A stretch of 64,000 nt of DNA from Rufibacter ruber. Lineage in GTDB: Bacteria; Bacteroidota; Bacteroidia; Cytophagales; Hymenobacteraceae. Position 1 is the first letter of the stretch. Each line of letters begins with the position of its first letter. The stretch spans positions 1 to 64,000 of the forward strand of contig NZ_LRMM01000009.1 in assembly GCF_001647275.1 (NCBI RefSeq), read 5' to 3'. The notes beneath the pieces are model-generated. The model did no database searches, was not told where the DNA came from, and saw only the letters and a list, made by a program, of their open reading frames with translations. Shown here piece after piece: positions 9,307 to 18,579 of this stretch. A program made the translations under genes and the position numbers.

Positions 9307-10830
9307 ATGAAGAACAGATTTTTATATAAATTAGGAGTGATAGCACTTGCGTCAAGTATGTCATTCTCTTTTGTTTCCTGTGAAGATCTAATTGATCAGG
9401 ATCCCGCTCAGTCCATAGATGCCGAAGGTGCCTTGACTGCCTCTAAAGATAATCTTAAAGCAGCGATTGTGGGGATTTACTCTCCGCTTAAGTCCACCAC
9501 AAACTATGGTAATAGACTAATTACTCTGCCTGAAGCACTTTCAGATAATGGGAGAGCTACAAACCACTCAGGGCGTTTGGTGACTGAGGCTAGAAATGCA
9601 AGAGGTTCACATTTTACGCATTACGCCAATAGCTATAGTGCAATAAATAGGGCTAATCTGGTTCTAGAAGCAATCCCAAACATGGCTGACCCAACTGTTA
9701 CTGAGGCTGAGAAAACAGCCTGGACTGGGGAGGTGAAATTTTTAAGGGCGTTGTATTATTTTGATCTAGTGCGCGCATATGCATATATTCCTGGTGCTAT
9801 AGTTGAGGCTAAAAACAGAGGAGGGGTTCCTATCATAACAACGGCAATAAGAACTGCCGAAGGGGGGATCGCTTATAAGCCAACAAGAGCGTCAATAGAT
9901 CAGGTTTATGATCTAATTTATGCTGATCTAACTGATGCAGTTGATAAACTAGGGAGCCTAGGTGCAACTAGTCGTCCTAATGTTGCCTCAAAACAAGCAG
10001 CGCAAGCACTATTCTCAAGGGTAGCACTTTACAGAAAAGACTGGAATAAAGTCATTGATATGTCTAGTGCAGTTATCACAGCAAGAGGAGGGACTTTATT
10101 AAATACAAGTAACTACCTAAATGGCTGGTCTACTGCAGTAAATCCAGAATCCTTATTTGAAGTAGAATTCAGGAATACTAATGAGAATATAGGTGTAAAT
10201 GAATCCCTTCAAGCAACATTTACAACTATGACAATAAGAGGTACAAGGGTGTCAGCAGTAGGGTTTGGTGATCTGGTGCCAACTGATCCATTGTTAGCAG
10301 CACTAGGGGTAACCCCTGTGAGAAATGCAGCAGGTACAATCACTGGAGCTACCTATTCAAGCGACATTCGTGGCCGCCTTTTTGAAGCAGGAGGAACCGG
10401 TAGATCTACTGTGAATATTGAAACAACTAAGTTCATTGGTAAAAATGGAACTGTTAATTTGGATAACGTGCCAGTTTTAAGGATTGCAGAAATGTACCTG
10501 AATAGGGCAGAGGCTTATGCTGAGCTCAATAATAATAGCTTGGCGCTTCAAGATGTTAACACATTAAGAGTAAGTAGGGGCTTGCCTGCAATTGATATTG
10601 CTGTTGTCACTGGACAAGACATCAAAAATGAAATTATGCTACAGCGAAGAATTGAGTTCGCTTTTGAAGGTCACCGGTTCTTTGATCTTAAGAGAAAAGG
10701 GCTCAATATTGTAAAACCAGCCCAACCAGGTGTGCCTACTATTTTGTTTGAAGATGATGTGATTTTGCCAGCGATTCCAATATCTGAGACAGATGGCAAT
10801 CCTGACTTTAAGCAGAACTTTGGTTATTAA
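9307..10830 (+). CDS. SusD/RagB-family outer-membrane lipoprotein
   Basis: Surface-exposed partner of SusC that captures the substrate and closes the receptor. 507 residues with a lipoprotein signal (cysteine in VSCEDL at about residue 26). The TPR-rich N-terminal half contains the usual EVKFLRALYYFDLVRAY segment. The C-terminal half contains LRIAEMYLNRAEAYAELNN and EIMLQRRIEFAFEGHRFFDLKR, which are diagnostic of the family. It starts 11 bases after susC and ends about 20 bases before the next lipoprotein gene. AT-rich like its neighbours. Confidence 0.95.
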   Translation: MKNRFLYKLGVIALASSMSFSFVSCEDLIDQDPAQSIDAEGALTASKDNLKAAIVGIYSPLKSTTNYGNRLITLPEALSDNGRATNHSGRLVTEARNARGSHFTHYANSYSAINRANLVLEAIPNMADPTVTEAEKTAWTGEVKFLRALYYFDLVRAYAYIPGAIVEAKNRGGVPIITTAIRTAEGGIAYKPTRASIDQVYDLIYADLTDAVDKLGSLGATSRPNVASKQAAQALFSRVALYRKDWNKVIDMSSAVITARGGTLLNTSNYLNGWSTAVNPESLFEVEFRNTNENIGVNESLQATFTTMTIRGTRVSAVGFGDLVPTDPLLAALGVTPVRNAAGTITGATYSSDIRGRLFEAGGTGRSTVNIETTKFIGKNGTVNLDNVPVLRIAEMYLNRAEAYAELNNNSLALQDVNTLRVSRGLPAIDIAVVTGQDIKNEIMLQRRIEFAFEGHRFFDLKRKGLNIVKPAQPGVPTILFEDDVILPAIPISETDGNPDFKQNFGY

Positions 10831-10849
10831 AAACTTGACATTTAAGAGA

Positions 10850-11374
10850 ATGAATAAATTAAATTTTCTTTTAGTTGCCATTGTGGCGTTATTCTCATTT
10901 TCATGCATTGAAAATGATGAGATAATATATGAAAAGAGTGTGGTAGAATTTGATGCGGCTACCTGGAATGCTAAATCAGTAGTTGATGGTGTCGCAAAGA
11001 ATTATACGTTATTAACCAGGAGGCCTAATTATGGTCAATTAGTTTCTACTTCAAATCCTGCTATAACCAGAGCGTCAGGAACTATTACTTTGAGGGTTAA
11101 TTTAGTTGGGCCTCACCGACCTGAACAGACAGAGGTTGCTTACAAAATAGTTGCTGAGGAGACTACTGCGGTTGCGGGTACTCATTATAGCCCTCTTGCG
11201 GGAAAAGTAACTATACCGGCAAATTCAAGTTTTGGTGAAGTTTCTATTCCAATTCTAAATCCCGGTGTTTCTTCTACTACAGCTGTAAGATTAGTCTTAG
11301 AGTTAGTAGGGAATGAAAACCTGCCAGCTAATGAAAATTATAAGCGTATAGGGATTTCTATTAATCAGCAGTAG
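10850..11374 (+). CDS. Calx-beta-like (DUF4843-type) surface lipoprotein
   Basis: A 174-residue lipoprotein (MNKLNFLLVAIVALFSFSC, cysteine 19) third in the SusC-SusD operon. The segment SGTITLRVNLVGPHRPEQT followed by AVAGTHYSPLAGKVTIPANSSFGEVSIPIL matches the Calx-beta/DUF4843 pattern seen in lipoproteins encoded next to SusCD pairs (GTHY... I.A.S..G.V.I.IL). Probably an accessory substrate-binding or structural lipoprotein; no enzymatic motif. The ATG at 10850 is preferred over an in-frame start at 10793 because the signal peptide begins there and the earlier start lies inside susD. Confidence 0.75.
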   Translation: MNKLNFLLVAIVALFSFSCIENDEIIYEKSVVEFDAATWNAKSVVDGVAKNYTLLTRRPNYGQLVSTSNPAITRASGTITLRVNLVGPHRPEQTEVAYKIVAEETTAVAGTHYSPLAGKVTIPANSSFGEVSIPILNPGVSSTTAVRLVLELVGNENLPANENYKRIGISINQQ

Positions 11375-11391
11375 TAATAAATTTTAAGCAT

Positions 11392-11428
11392 AAAAAAAGG
11401 CTCTGAATATTCTCAGAGCCTTTTTTTT
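11392..11428 (+). terminator. Intrinsic terminator of the susCD operon
   Basis: Stem GGCTCTGA / TCAGAGCC with a six-base loop, preceded by seven A and followed by eight T, 17 bases after the lipoprotein stop codon; usable from both directions. The following 390 bases up to 11820 are AT-rich non-coding sequence with only a short PAL remnant. Confidence 0.9.
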
Positions 11429-11761
11429 GTTAATAAGCATTCTTGACTATTGATTATATAATAAAATGCTGATTTTGAATCAGATAGCTTGTGAATTTGT
11501 TGTTGAAGGAAGTCGCAAAGGAATATTTATCTGTAAGCAGAAGAGAATACTTCTTCTACCTCAGTACTTTGGGGCAGCAGGTGTGTGTGGTTTGTTTAAT
11601 TGACACATGATTTTCCGCAGAAGAGGTAGCAATGATGTAACATGTCTCTAGCCCGATAGTTAAGAAAAGTTATATATCACCTTATCTAACTATCTGGACT
11701 GAGGGAAAAGGCATTATGCCATTTATGTTGTGCTAAGCAGGGCGCAACTTCCTCTTTCCGG

Positions 11762-11792
11762 CCTGTTTTAGCCAAAATAGAGCAAAAACAGG
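11762..11792. repeat. PAL palindrome, shortened copy
   Basis: CCTGTTTTAGC ... GCAAAAACAGG: outer arms of the PAL element with the inner CTGTTTT repeat lost. Sits 28 bases before the start of the next gene. Confidence 0.5.
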
Positions 11793-11820
11793 AGTGGCCG
11801 CTTTTCAGTACCTTGCTGCC

Positions 11821-12549
11821 ATGAAACCCAAAGCCATTTTCAACTGGAGCGGCGGCAAAGATTCTGCCTTGGCGCTTCACCGCGTGCAGCAACAAGACCA
11901 GTACCAACTGTGCGGCCTGTTGACGACGATGAGCCAGGCGCACCAGCGGGTCACCATGCACGGTGTGCGTCAGGAGCTCATGCAGGCGCAGGTCAGAGCG
12001 GTGGGGCTGCCCTGGAGGCCGATTTACCTGCCAGAGAACAACAGCATGCCCGTGTACAACCAGCAGATGCAGCAGGAGTGGCAGCAATTGAAAGGAGAGG
12101 GTATCACGCACGCCGTATTTGGAGATATTTATCTGGAGGACCTGCGGCAGTACCGCGAAGAGCAGTTGCAGGCGGTAGGAGTGACGGCGTTGTTTCCGCT
12201 GTGGCAGGAAAAGCCTGAGAGTATTCTGGAGGAGTTCTGGCGGGCGGGGTTCAAAGCCAAGGTAGTATGTGTGAACGCGAAGCTCCTGGACGCCTCTTTT
12301 GCGGGTCGGGAACTGGATGAACGGTTAGTGAAAGACCTTCCGGCGGGTGTAGATCCCTGCGGGGAAAACGGCGAATTCCATTCGTTTGTCTATGACGGGC
12401 CTAACTTCCGGCACCCGGTGCCAGTGCAGGTGGGGGAGGTGGTATTCAAAAGCTACGCCCCTGTTTCTAACCAAGATGATTGTTTTGTTTCGGTGCCGCC
12501 GCCCTCCTATGATACCGGTTTCTGGTTCTGTGATTTGCAAAGGAGGTAA
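11821..12549 (+). CDS. ATP-pyrophosphatase of the Dph6/diphthine-ammonia-ligase family
   Basis: A 242-residue member of the adenine-nucleotide alpha-hydrolase superfamily related to eukaryotic Dph6. The PP-loop SGGKDS at residues 10-15 binds ATP, and HGVRQELMQAQ, FGDIYLEDLRQYRE and DPCGENGEFHSFVYDGP are the conserved blocks of the family. Bacteria lack diphthamide, so the bacterial substrate is unknown; an amide-forming or B12-related role has been suggested for relatives. The ATG at 11821 is chosen because it places the PP-loop at the usual distance from the N-terminus. Stands alone. Confidence 0.85.
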   Translation: MKPKAIFNWSGGKDSALALHRVQQQDQYQLCGLLTTMSQAHQRVTMHGVRQELMQAQVRAVGLPWRPIYLPENNSMPVYNQQMQQEWQQLKGEGITHAVFGDIYLEDLRQYREEQLQAVGVTALFPLWQEKPESILEEFWRAGFKAKVVCVNAKLLDASFAGRELDERLVKDLPAGVDPCGENGEFHSFVYDGPNFRHPVPVQVGEVVFKSYAPVSNQDDCFVSVPPPSYDTGFWFCDLQRR

Positions 12550-12769
12550 GAGCCGGCATTGTGAAACAGAAAGCGGTTTTTTGTGGCTGTAAAGCCATGC
12601 CAGGCCCGTATGGCACCCCTGAAAGGGTAAAGATTCTCAGACTAATAGAGTTGAGTCAACTTGCAAAAGTGGATCTGAAGCTGCTGTCTGAGGTTTCTGG
12701 TGCACAACCAAGGCGTACCCCGTAGGCAACGCGGGCGGGTGCAGGGGCCATGGTGCCCCGCCTGTTTTT

Positions 12770-12806
12770 CTGTTTTTGGCCTGTTTTTCTGAAAACAGGC
12801 CAAAAA
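12770..12806. repeat. PAL palindrome copy with adjacent GGGGCC hairpin
   Basis: CTGTTTTTGGCCTGTTTT / AAAACAGGCCAAAAA stem, 31 bases upstream of the acyltransferase gene. A separate short palindrome (GGGGCCATGGTGCCCC) lies just before it at 12743-12758. Confidence 0.8.
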
Positions 12807-12837
12807 TGCGTAGCTTTCTCTGCTAATTGGAGAGTCT

Positions 12838-14223
12838 ATGCTGTATTTCCTGCTCAGGGTATTGTTAACGGCTGCGTCGCGCATCTATTTCAGGCGTATT
12901 GCCGTGCAGAATAAACAGTTGCTGCCAGGCAAAGGACCGGTGATTGTGGTGTCAAACCACCCCAACACATTCATGGACCCGGTAATCACCGCCAGCCTCA
13001 TGAAGCAGAACATCTACTTTCTGGCTAAGAGCAGTTTCTTTAAACCCGGCTGGCAAGCCTGGCTGTTCCACCGGCTGTTCATGATCCCGGTGTACCGCCG
13101 GGAAGACGTGGGGGGCAATGTGAAAGCCCAGAATGACGCCACTTTTGCCAAGTGCTATGAGTTCCTGAGCGGCGGCGGAACCTTAATGGTTTTCCCGGAG
13201 GGCAACAGCTTTATGCAGCGCCGCCTGCGGCCCATTAAAACCGGTACTGCCCGCATTGGGCTGGGGGCCGAAGCCCAGCATGGCTTTAACCTGGGGGTGC
13301 GCATTGTGCCGGTGGGCATTAACTATGAAGAAGGTTCGCGGTTCAGGAGCGAGGTATTTGTGAAAGTAGGGGAGCCCATTGTTCTAAAAAGCTTTCAGGA
13401 AGCCTATGAGCAAGACGCCTTCAAAGCCGCCCAAACCCTCACTGACCTGCTTAAGGAGCGCATGGAGGAACTGGTGATCCATACTGAGACCGATGAGGAA
13501 GATGCCCTGGCTGCCCAGGTGGAGGCCGTGTACCAGAAGACACTGGTAGATGAGCTGGATCTGGCGCCCACAGAGCCGGAGGAGAAATTTCTGGTGACCA
13601 AAGGCATTGTGCAGAGCATTCAATACTTTGAGGCGCGACAGCCCGAGCGGGTGCACCAGCTGCGTACCGAACTGAACGATTACCTGCAGCACCTCAAAAG
13701 TATTGGGCTGCAGCCCGAAGCTTTGAAAGCGACCCCCAAAACCAGCCGGGTGGCATGGGGAACCGTGCAAACGCTGGTGTACCTGGTGCTGGGTTTGCCG
13801 GTTTACCTGTTTGGGCTGGTGCACAACTACCTGCCGTATATTCTGCCAGCCAAAATTGCACGTGCGCTCACCAAAGATATTGAGTTTCACGCGCCCATGA
13901 TGATGAGCATTGGCATATTCACCTTTCCGCTGTTCTACGCCTTGGTAGGGTGGGGAGGGCACCACTGGTGGGGGCTCTCTGGCTGGGAGCTGGTAGCGTA
14001 TCTGGTGGCGCTTCCCCTGACCGGCTTTTTTGTGCTGCACTACTGGCACCGTATTCAAGTGGCACGCAGGCATTGGATTTTTTTTACATTGTTCTATAAA
14101 CGCTCTGTTGTTTTGCAGCACTTGCTAGCCCAAAGACAGAAGCTCATGGCAGATCTGGAAGGCGCGCGGGGGGAGTTTATGGCCTCTTTTTCTGAAAATA
14201 GCCCCAAAATAGGGCCCGTGTAA
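12838..14223 (+). CDS. PlsC-like glycerophospholipid acyltransferase
   Basis: Membrane acyltransferase of the LPLAT/PlsC superfamily, expected to transfer an acyl chain to a glycerol-phosphate or lysophospholipid. 461 residues: catalytic block NHPNTFMD near residue 38 (HX5D spacing, as in the GPAT/DHAPAT-like branch rather than strict HX4D), the FPEGNSF block near 119-125 and VPVGINYE near 157-164. A C-terminal region (about 305-410) holds three or four hydrophobic segments, longer than bacterial PlsC (about 250 residues). The last 15 codons (FMASFSENSPKIGPV) are encoded by a decayed PAL palindrome, so the repeat seems to have supplied the C-terminus. Confidence 0.8.
   Translation: MLYFLLRVLLTAASRIYFRRIAVQNKQLLPGKGPVIVVSNHPNTFMDPVITASLMKQNIYFLAKSSFFKPGWQAWLFHRLFMIPVYRREDVGGNVKAQNDATFAKCYEFLSGGGTLMVFPEGNSFMQRRLRPIKTGTARIGLGAEAQHGFNLGVRIVPVGINYEEGSRFRSEVFVKVGEPIVLKSFQEAYEQDAFKAAQTLTDLLKERMEELVIHTETDEEDALAAQVEAVYQKTLVDELDLAPTEPEEKFLVTKGIVQSIQYFEARQPERVHQLRTELNDYLQHLKSIGLQPEALKATPKTSRVAWGTVQTLVYLVLGLPVYLFGLVHNYLPYILPAKIARALTKDIEFHAPMMMSIGIFTFPLFYALVGWGGHHWWGLSGWELVAYLVALPLTGFFVLHYWHRIQVARRHWIFFTLFYKRSVVLQHLLAQRQKLMADLEGARGEFMASFSENSPKIGPV
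14181..14210. repeat. PAL remnant inside the end of a coding sequence
   Basis: GGCCTCTTTTTCTGAAAA followed by TAGCCCCAAAAT: a decayed PAL copy read in frame as the C-terminus of the acyltransferase. Confidence 0.45.
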
Positions 14224-14364
14224 ATCAGCTACGCTACTGTTGCCGGAGAAAGAAAAAAATAGTTAAATTGAACATTTCCGGAAAGGTAGCTGTTGGCGAG
14301 AAAAGAAGGGCATTTTACGAGGTTGCTTTTCTATAGGTTTCAAAGAATTTAACTTTTTTTTCTG

Positions 14365-15075
14365 ATGCGCCAGCTTTCCAACTTCCTCCTCCTGTTCGTA
14401 TCCCTCGCCTTTGCCTCGTGCCAAAGCACAGATGATCCATTAAATGAAGCGCTGAACTCGCCGCTGCCCGCCTCTGCCAAATTTCTGGCACTTGGTGACT
14501 CTTATACCAAAGCCGAAGGAATAACTCCTAATGGGCGCTGGACCACGCAACTCTCCCAACTCCTGAGCCAGGAAAACATTGAGGTGGGCGAACCCCTGGT
14601 GATTGCCGAATCTGGATGGACTACCGCTGATTTGTTAAAGCGGCTACGGTCAGTGAGCATCCCTAATGACTACGGCATGGTGACGCTTCAGATTGGGGTG
14701 AACAACCAGTTTCAGGGCCGCAGTTTAGATGAGTTCAAGAATGAATTCAAGACTCTGTTGTCTATTAGCACCACCCTGGCGCAGAAGAACCCTAAAAATG
14801 TGCTGGTGCTGACCATTCCAGATTGGGGGGCCACCCCGTTTGCCGCTGGCCGTAACCGTGCCCAAATCACTGCGCAGGTCAAAGCGTTCAATGACGTGAT
14901 CAAGGCCGAAGCTGCCGCCAAGGGGGTGGCCGTGGCAGATGTGAATGACCTGTCGCTGCTGGTGCTTCAGTCTCCAGACATGCTGGCCCCAGACCAGCTG
15001 CACTACAGCAGTAAAATGTATCTCCAGTGGGCGCAGCGGGCACTGCCTTCGGCCAAAGCCATAGTAAACGAATAA
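14365..15075 (+). CDS. SGNH/GDSL hydrolase lipoprotein
   Basis: A 236-residue exported esterase-type protein. A lipoprotein signal (FASC, Cys19) is followed by block I LALGDSYTKAEG with the nucleophile Ser46, block III IGVNNQFQG and block V APDQLHYSSKMY with the Asp-x-x-His pair. Relatives are lysophospholipases, carbohydrate or short-chain esterases; this one cannot be assigned to a substrate. Likely anchored in the outer or inner membrane facing the periplasm. Monocistronic. Confidence 0.82.
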   Translation: MRQLSNFLLLFVSLAFASCQSTDDPLNEALNSPLPASAKFLALGDSYTKAEGITPNGRWTTQLSQLLSQENIEVGEPLVIAESGWTTADLLKRLRSVSIPNDYGMVTLQIGVNNQFQGRSLDEFKNEFKTLLSISTTLAQKNPKNVLVLTIPDWGATPFAAGRNRAQITAQVKAFNDVIKAEAAAKGVAVADVNDLSLLVLQSPDMLAPDQLHYSSKMYLQWAQRALPSAKAIVNE

Positions 15076-15096
15076 CTTCTTCTCCGCTTCTTCATT

Positions 15097-15126
15097 TTTG
15101 GAACGGAATATGTATAGGTGCTTTTG
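15097..15126 (+). promoter_or_regulatory. Candidate Bacteroidota promoter
   Basis: TTTG (15097-15100), 18 bases, TGCTTTTG (15119-15126; one mismatch to TAnnTTTG), about 40 bases upstream of the small secreted protein gene at 15166. Confidence 0.5.
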
Positions 15127-15165
15127 CCACCGTGGCAGACATGTTATACCCATACCGTTAGTACT

Positions 15166-15594
15166 ATGAAGTTGAGAAAAAACTACGCAAGCGTTGTGTT
15201 GATGGCCGGATTTGCTGTACTAGCTTTTGTTCCCGCCCAGGCCCAAACCAAACAAGTTGCCGCCCCGCTCCAGGGTAGGATGGTGGCCATGGCCGCCCCC
15301 GGCAAAGAGACGCCGGTCATGCGGCGGGAGACCCTCTCTGGGCTGGATCTATACCCGGTTCAAAAGAACGATGACGCGTTCATGCTTTCGTTTCAGCAGG
15401 AAATGAAGGAAGCCGGCACCCTTTATTTTACCAACGCCTCTGGCAAAGTGCTGTTTACCAAACCCATTGCAGCCGGTGACCATACCCTGGCAGAGCCCAT
15501 GAGCATTGGCAAACTTAGGGCCGGTATTTACCTGGTAGAAGTGAAAACCCCTACCACCGTGTATTGGAAGAAGGTACGGGTGAAGTTGAGATAG
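15166..15594 (+). CDS. Small secreted protein with a C-terminal sorting-like beta domain
   Basis: 142 residues with a signal peptide (cleavage near FVPAQAQ, residue 27). The mature part ends in a compact beta domain (LYFTNASGKVLF, AGDHTLAEPMSIGKLRAGIYLVEVKT, VYWKKVRVKL) that resembles the type IX secretion C-terminal or FlgD-like fold. Too short to carry a separate catalytic domain. Function unknown. The ATG at 15166 is used because the signal peptide begins there. Confidence 0.6.
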   Translation: MKLRKNYASVVLMAGFAVLAFVPAQAQTKQVAAPLQGRMVAMAAPGKETPVMRRETLSGLDLYPVQKNDDAFMLSFQQEMKEAGTLYFTNASGKVLFTKPIAAGDHTLAEPMSIGKLRAGIYLVEVKTPTTVYWKKVRVKLR

Positions 15595-15813
15595 AAGGGA
15601 AGAAAGCATGAGCATGGGGCTGTGGCGGATATTTCGGCACAGACCCATGCTTTTTTGCAGGTGATAGGAGCTCACGAACAGAAACAGGCCTGTTTTTTTT
15701 ACTTTCAACCGGTGGGGGAGGCAGCCTGTCTGCTGGGCGCTTCCGGTTCACACGTCAGCTCCTATCCAGTTGATGATGCAGAGCATGTGCTTGAATTTTG
15801 TAAAGTGGTTGGT

Positions 15814-16824
15814 TTACCAGTTGAATTCCAGCTCAATCAAATCAGAGAGGCCGTCATCACTGTCTGCCACCGCCACCGCCGTCAAACTTCTGTCTGAGGT
15901 GTTCTTCAGGACACTGATTGATTCAATTTTACCTTTGTAGGAAGTACCGTTCGCCTCAGTGATGGGGCTCACCAGGCTGGGCCTGGAGGGCTGTGAGGCA
16001 GAGGTATGGTACACGTTGAGCCAGCCTACCATGCTGCCGTACACTTCCCCGTCCAGCACGGCGTTGGGGGTTTCTTCGGCAGAGGCCGTGAACAGCAGTT
16101 TGCCGCCAAGGGCAGAGGCTACCCCAGAGAAGCCGGTTTTGATATTTTCCAGATCAGGCAGCGCCCACGTCTGCACCTTGTACGGTTTGGGGGCCGCGGC
16201 TCTGCCTTGCAGGAACGGGGAGACAGAGGCCATGATGTAAATGAGCACCGCGTTGTGCCCCTGGGGCGAAAACCGGTGCAGCAGGTACAGGTATTCCTCA
16301 TCGGCGGCCACGCCTTCAATGTTCAGGGAGGCCCCTCCTACCACCGCGGTGTCAGTGCTCAGGCTTTTGTAAAGGCTAGCGAGCGAAATAGCCTGGGGCG
16401 CGCCTGCCCCCTGGCTGGAAATAGGCACCAGATAGGCGTGGTTGCGCTTGTCAGTGGAGCCGGAGCCAAGCACCAGCAGGTACGGCTGGCCTTCCAGGGT
16501 AAGGGAGGTAATTGCCTCCAGGTCAGGCTTGACCGGCTTGGGGATACGGCCGTTCTGCAGGGCGCTAGACGCGAGTAACGCCGTTTTCTGTATAATTTCA
16601 TACTGCGCGTTCAGGCAGAAAAGGTACGGCGAGTCGTCGCCAATCACGTAGAACCGGTTGCCTACCCGCTCAATGCCAGACGCTGACGGTATGCCCTTGA
16701 GCTCCATCTTTCTGGTGATCACCGCAGACGGGGCAGGGGCAGATGACTCTGAGGGGGATTGGCAGGCGGTGATGGCAGTCATAGACAGGGACAGGGCTGA
16801 AAAGAGTACGTTAAGCTTCTTCAT
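15814..16824 (-). CDS. Lipoprotein with a beta-propeller-like fold (DUF6929-like)
   Basis: A 336-residue lipoprotein: MKKLNVLFSALSLSMTAITAC, cysteine 21. The mature protein contains GIPSASGIERVGNRFYVIGDDSPYLFCL, DLEAITSL, NIEGVAADEEYLYLLHRF and GFSGVASALGGKLLFTASAEETPNA, repeated strand blocks like those of SdiA-regulated/phytase-type esterase-like propellers and the uncharacterised DUF6929 group (name from memory). No catalytic residues can be named. The ATG at 16824 starts the signal peptide; an upstream in-frame start would add a non-signal extension. Confidence 0.6.
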   Translation of the reverse strand: MKKLNVLFSALSLSMTAITACQSPSESSAPAPSAVITRKMELKGIPSASGIERVGNRFYVIGDDSPYLFCLNAQYEIIQKTALLASSALQNGRIPKPVKPDLEAITSLTLEGQPYLLVLGSGSTDKRNHAYLVPISSQGAGAPQAISLASLYKSLSTDTAVVGGASLNIEGVAADEEYLYLLHRFSPQGHNAVLIYIMASVSPFLQGRAAAPKPYKVQTWALPDLENIKTGFSGVASALGGKLLFTASAEETPNAVLDGEVYGSMVGWLNVYHTSASQPSRPSLVSPITEANGTSYKGKIESISVLKNTSDRSLTAVAVADSDDGLSDLIELEFNW

Positions 16825-17091
16825 CTCTAGTGTTACGCAGCCGCCGGAAAGACAGCGGTAGTTAAAAGTTTGTGAATGGCCGAACAAGGCTACTGTTTAT
16901 CTTACGTGCCGTCCGAAAAAACTGCGTAGCTGTTGCGGAGATTTCTTGCCATGCAACTGCTATGACGGTAGCAAAAAACACCTCTGGCAACAAAAAACAC
17001 CTCTGGCAACCCTGTCCTGGCCCTGGGGCTTAGAAGCGATCCCACAAATGCCTTGGCTTTGCTTTACGAGTTCCGCTTCCCGGTCAATGTC

Positions 17092-17135
17092 TTCTGTTTT
17101 AGGTCTGTTTTCTGAAAAACGGCCCTAAAACAGAA
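17092..17135. repeat. PAL palindrome copy
   Basis: Outer arms TTCTGTTTTAGG / CCCTAAAACAGAA, inner arms CTGTTTT / AAAACGG with small mismatches. Lies 21 bases from the MITE-like repeat at 17157. Confidence 0.8.
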
Positions 17136-17156
17136 AAGCAAGTTGGCCTCACTCCC

Positions 17157-17324
17157 TTTAGGCAGTTTACAGTTTGCTTTTGCAGGCGAAAACCGGGGGC
17201 AAAGGATTCTTCGGTTGCGTTTTTAGAGCGGCATACCAGCGCCATGGGGCGAGGCAACCGCGAGATCAGGTACTTTTGTTACCTGTTTGCAGCGCGAAAG
17301 ACAAATGTAAACAAGCTCTTAAAA
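17157..17324. mobile_element. MITE-like element, copy 1
   Basis: About 168 bp, clearly homologous to 49532-49703 over its length (shared blocks GCAGG-GAAAAC, GGTTCTTC/GGATTCTTC, GGGGCGAGG/GGTGCGAGG, CAGCGC-AAAG-CAAATGTAAACA). Ends are imperfect inverted repeats of the type TTTAAGAGCcTGTTTACA. No open frame codes for a transposase, so it is a non-autonomous element or decayed remnant. Confidence 0.6.
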
Positions 17325-17391
17325 GACAGTTTCTATATGAAAAGACACCAACTATGCCCTTAAATGAGTTTCTCAGTGGCGGCGGAGAAAG

Positions 17392-17434
17392 TTTCTGTTT
17401 TGGGTCTGTTTTCTGAAAAACAGCCCGGAAACAG
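17392..17434. repeat. PAL palindrome copy at the uvsE stop
   Basis: TTTCTGTTTTGGGTCTGTTTT / AAAACAGCCCGGAAACAGG; ends 2 bases before the stop codon of uvsE (minus strand, 17437). Confidence 0.8.
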
Positions 17435-17436
17435 GA

Positions 17437-18330
17437 TTATACCAGTGCCAGTTCTTCCAGCACCTGCCGCGCCCTGAGGCAGCTGGCTTCCTTGTCTTTA
17501 ATTTCCAGCATAATGTCCACGTCCAGACCCTTGAGGTGGGTGAGAAACTCCCGGAACAAATCTGTATCTAGGCTGGTGGTGTGCTTGCCCTTGCGCTCAC
17601 CCATAGATTGGGAACTGTAGTCCATCATGAGTACACCGTCTGTCTCAAGGTGCCAGGTGCCGGCGGCCAGTTGCAGGGCATCGGCCATGGGTTCGCCTTG
17701 GTTCAGGCACTCATGGTGAAAATTGTCAAACAGAATGGGGATACCGGTTTCGCCGTGCAGTTCCAGGCAATCACGCAGGCTGTAGAGGCGGTCATCGTTT
17801 TCCACCACCAGGCGGGCTTTCACTTCTTCGGGCAATAGGTTTTGGTAGGTGTGAATAAAGCGTTTTAGGGCCGCGGGTTTGTCGCCGTACACGCCACCGG
17901 CGTGAATCTGCAGCTTGGCCGTGGCGTCCAGCCCCATCAGATCCATGACGCTGCCCTGGTAGACCAGTTCGGCTATACTGCTGCGCACAATGCGCTCGTC
18001 TGGCGAGTTGAGCACCACAAACTGGTCTGGGTGCATAGAGATGCGCATGCCGTGCTTCTTTATGAAATCGCCCAGCCGCCTGAAGGTTAGCTTGAAATGT
18101 TCCTGCCAGTTGTAGGTGTTCACGGCATGGCTGGCAAACGGCACCAGCCCAGAGCTCATCCGGAAGAACAGGAACCCGTGCTCCAGGTTGTACTCCAGAA
18201 TACGGCGCAGGCAGGCCAGGTTCTTCTCTACCGTTTCTACCAGCCGTTCTTCAGAATACGAGGCCAGCCGGAACGTGCCAGACGAGCTGCAGTCCAATGA
18301 CTCATTCACGCAAGGGTATCCAATCTTCAT
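17437..18330 (-). CDS. uvsE: UV damage endonuclease UvsE/UvdE
   Basis: Nicks DNA immediately 5' of UV photoproducts and other distortions, starting alternative excision repair. 297 residues, TIM-barrel endonuclease IV-like fold. Family marks are MKIGYPCVN at the start, [57 protein letters not shown] and [10 protein letters not shown], which supply the metal-binding His, Glu and Asp residues. The ATG at 18330 matches the conserved N-terminus; an upstream in-frame start adds 12 unlikely residues. Divergent from sucD, PAL copies on both sides. Confidence 0.93.
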   Translation of the reverse strand: MKIGYPCVNESLDCSSSGTFRLASYSEERLVETVEKNLACLRRILEYNLEHGFLFFRMSSGLVPFASHAVNTYNWQEHFKLTFRRLGDFIKKHGMRISMHPDQFVVLNSPDERIVRSSIAELVYQGSVMDLMGLDATAKLQIHAGGVYGDKPAALKRFIHTYQNLLPEEVKARLVVENDDRLYSLRDCLELHGETGIPILFDNFHHECLNQGEPMADALQLAAGTWHLETDGVLMMDYSSQSMGERKGKHTTSLDTDLFREFLTHLKGLDVDIMLEIKDKEASCLRARQVLEELALV

Positions 18331-18429
18331 GTTCCAGAGGTTTACGTACAGGTAACCATTGCCCACGGGCAGATGTTTCTGGTTAGTAAACGGCGGGGGA
18401 GAAGATGGGTTCTGCGCCGGGGGAATGGT

Positions 18430-18468
18430 GTTTTTGCTGTTTTTCTAAAAACAGGCCAAAAACAGAAA
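18430..18468. repeat. PAL palindrome, partly decayed
   Basis: GTTTTTG-CTGTTTTTCTAAAAACAGGCCAAAAACAG: the left arm has lost its GGCC, the right arm is intact. Between uvsE and the sucD promoter. Confidence 0.65.
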
Positions 18469-18501
18469 TGGGTGAACCCGGGCTATATCTCAAATTCTCC
18501 G

Positions 18502-18532
18502 TTTGCAAGCGCGGCAAAAAAGCCTATTTTTG
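18502..18532 (+). promoter_or_regulatory. Perfect Bacteroidota promoter of sucD
   Basis: TTTG (18502-18505), 19-base spacer, TATTTTTG (18525-18532). Predicted start near 18539, 41 bases before the ATG at 18580. Confidence 0.8.
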
Positions 18533-18579
18533 CGTACAGTTTAACAGAGAGCGTACATCTTTCACATAATCCACTACAC

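Noticed and set aside
18373-18579. N-terminal extension of sucD
   Set aside because: It would translate the PAL repeat and the perfect promoter; the ATG at 18580 gives the conserved SucD start.
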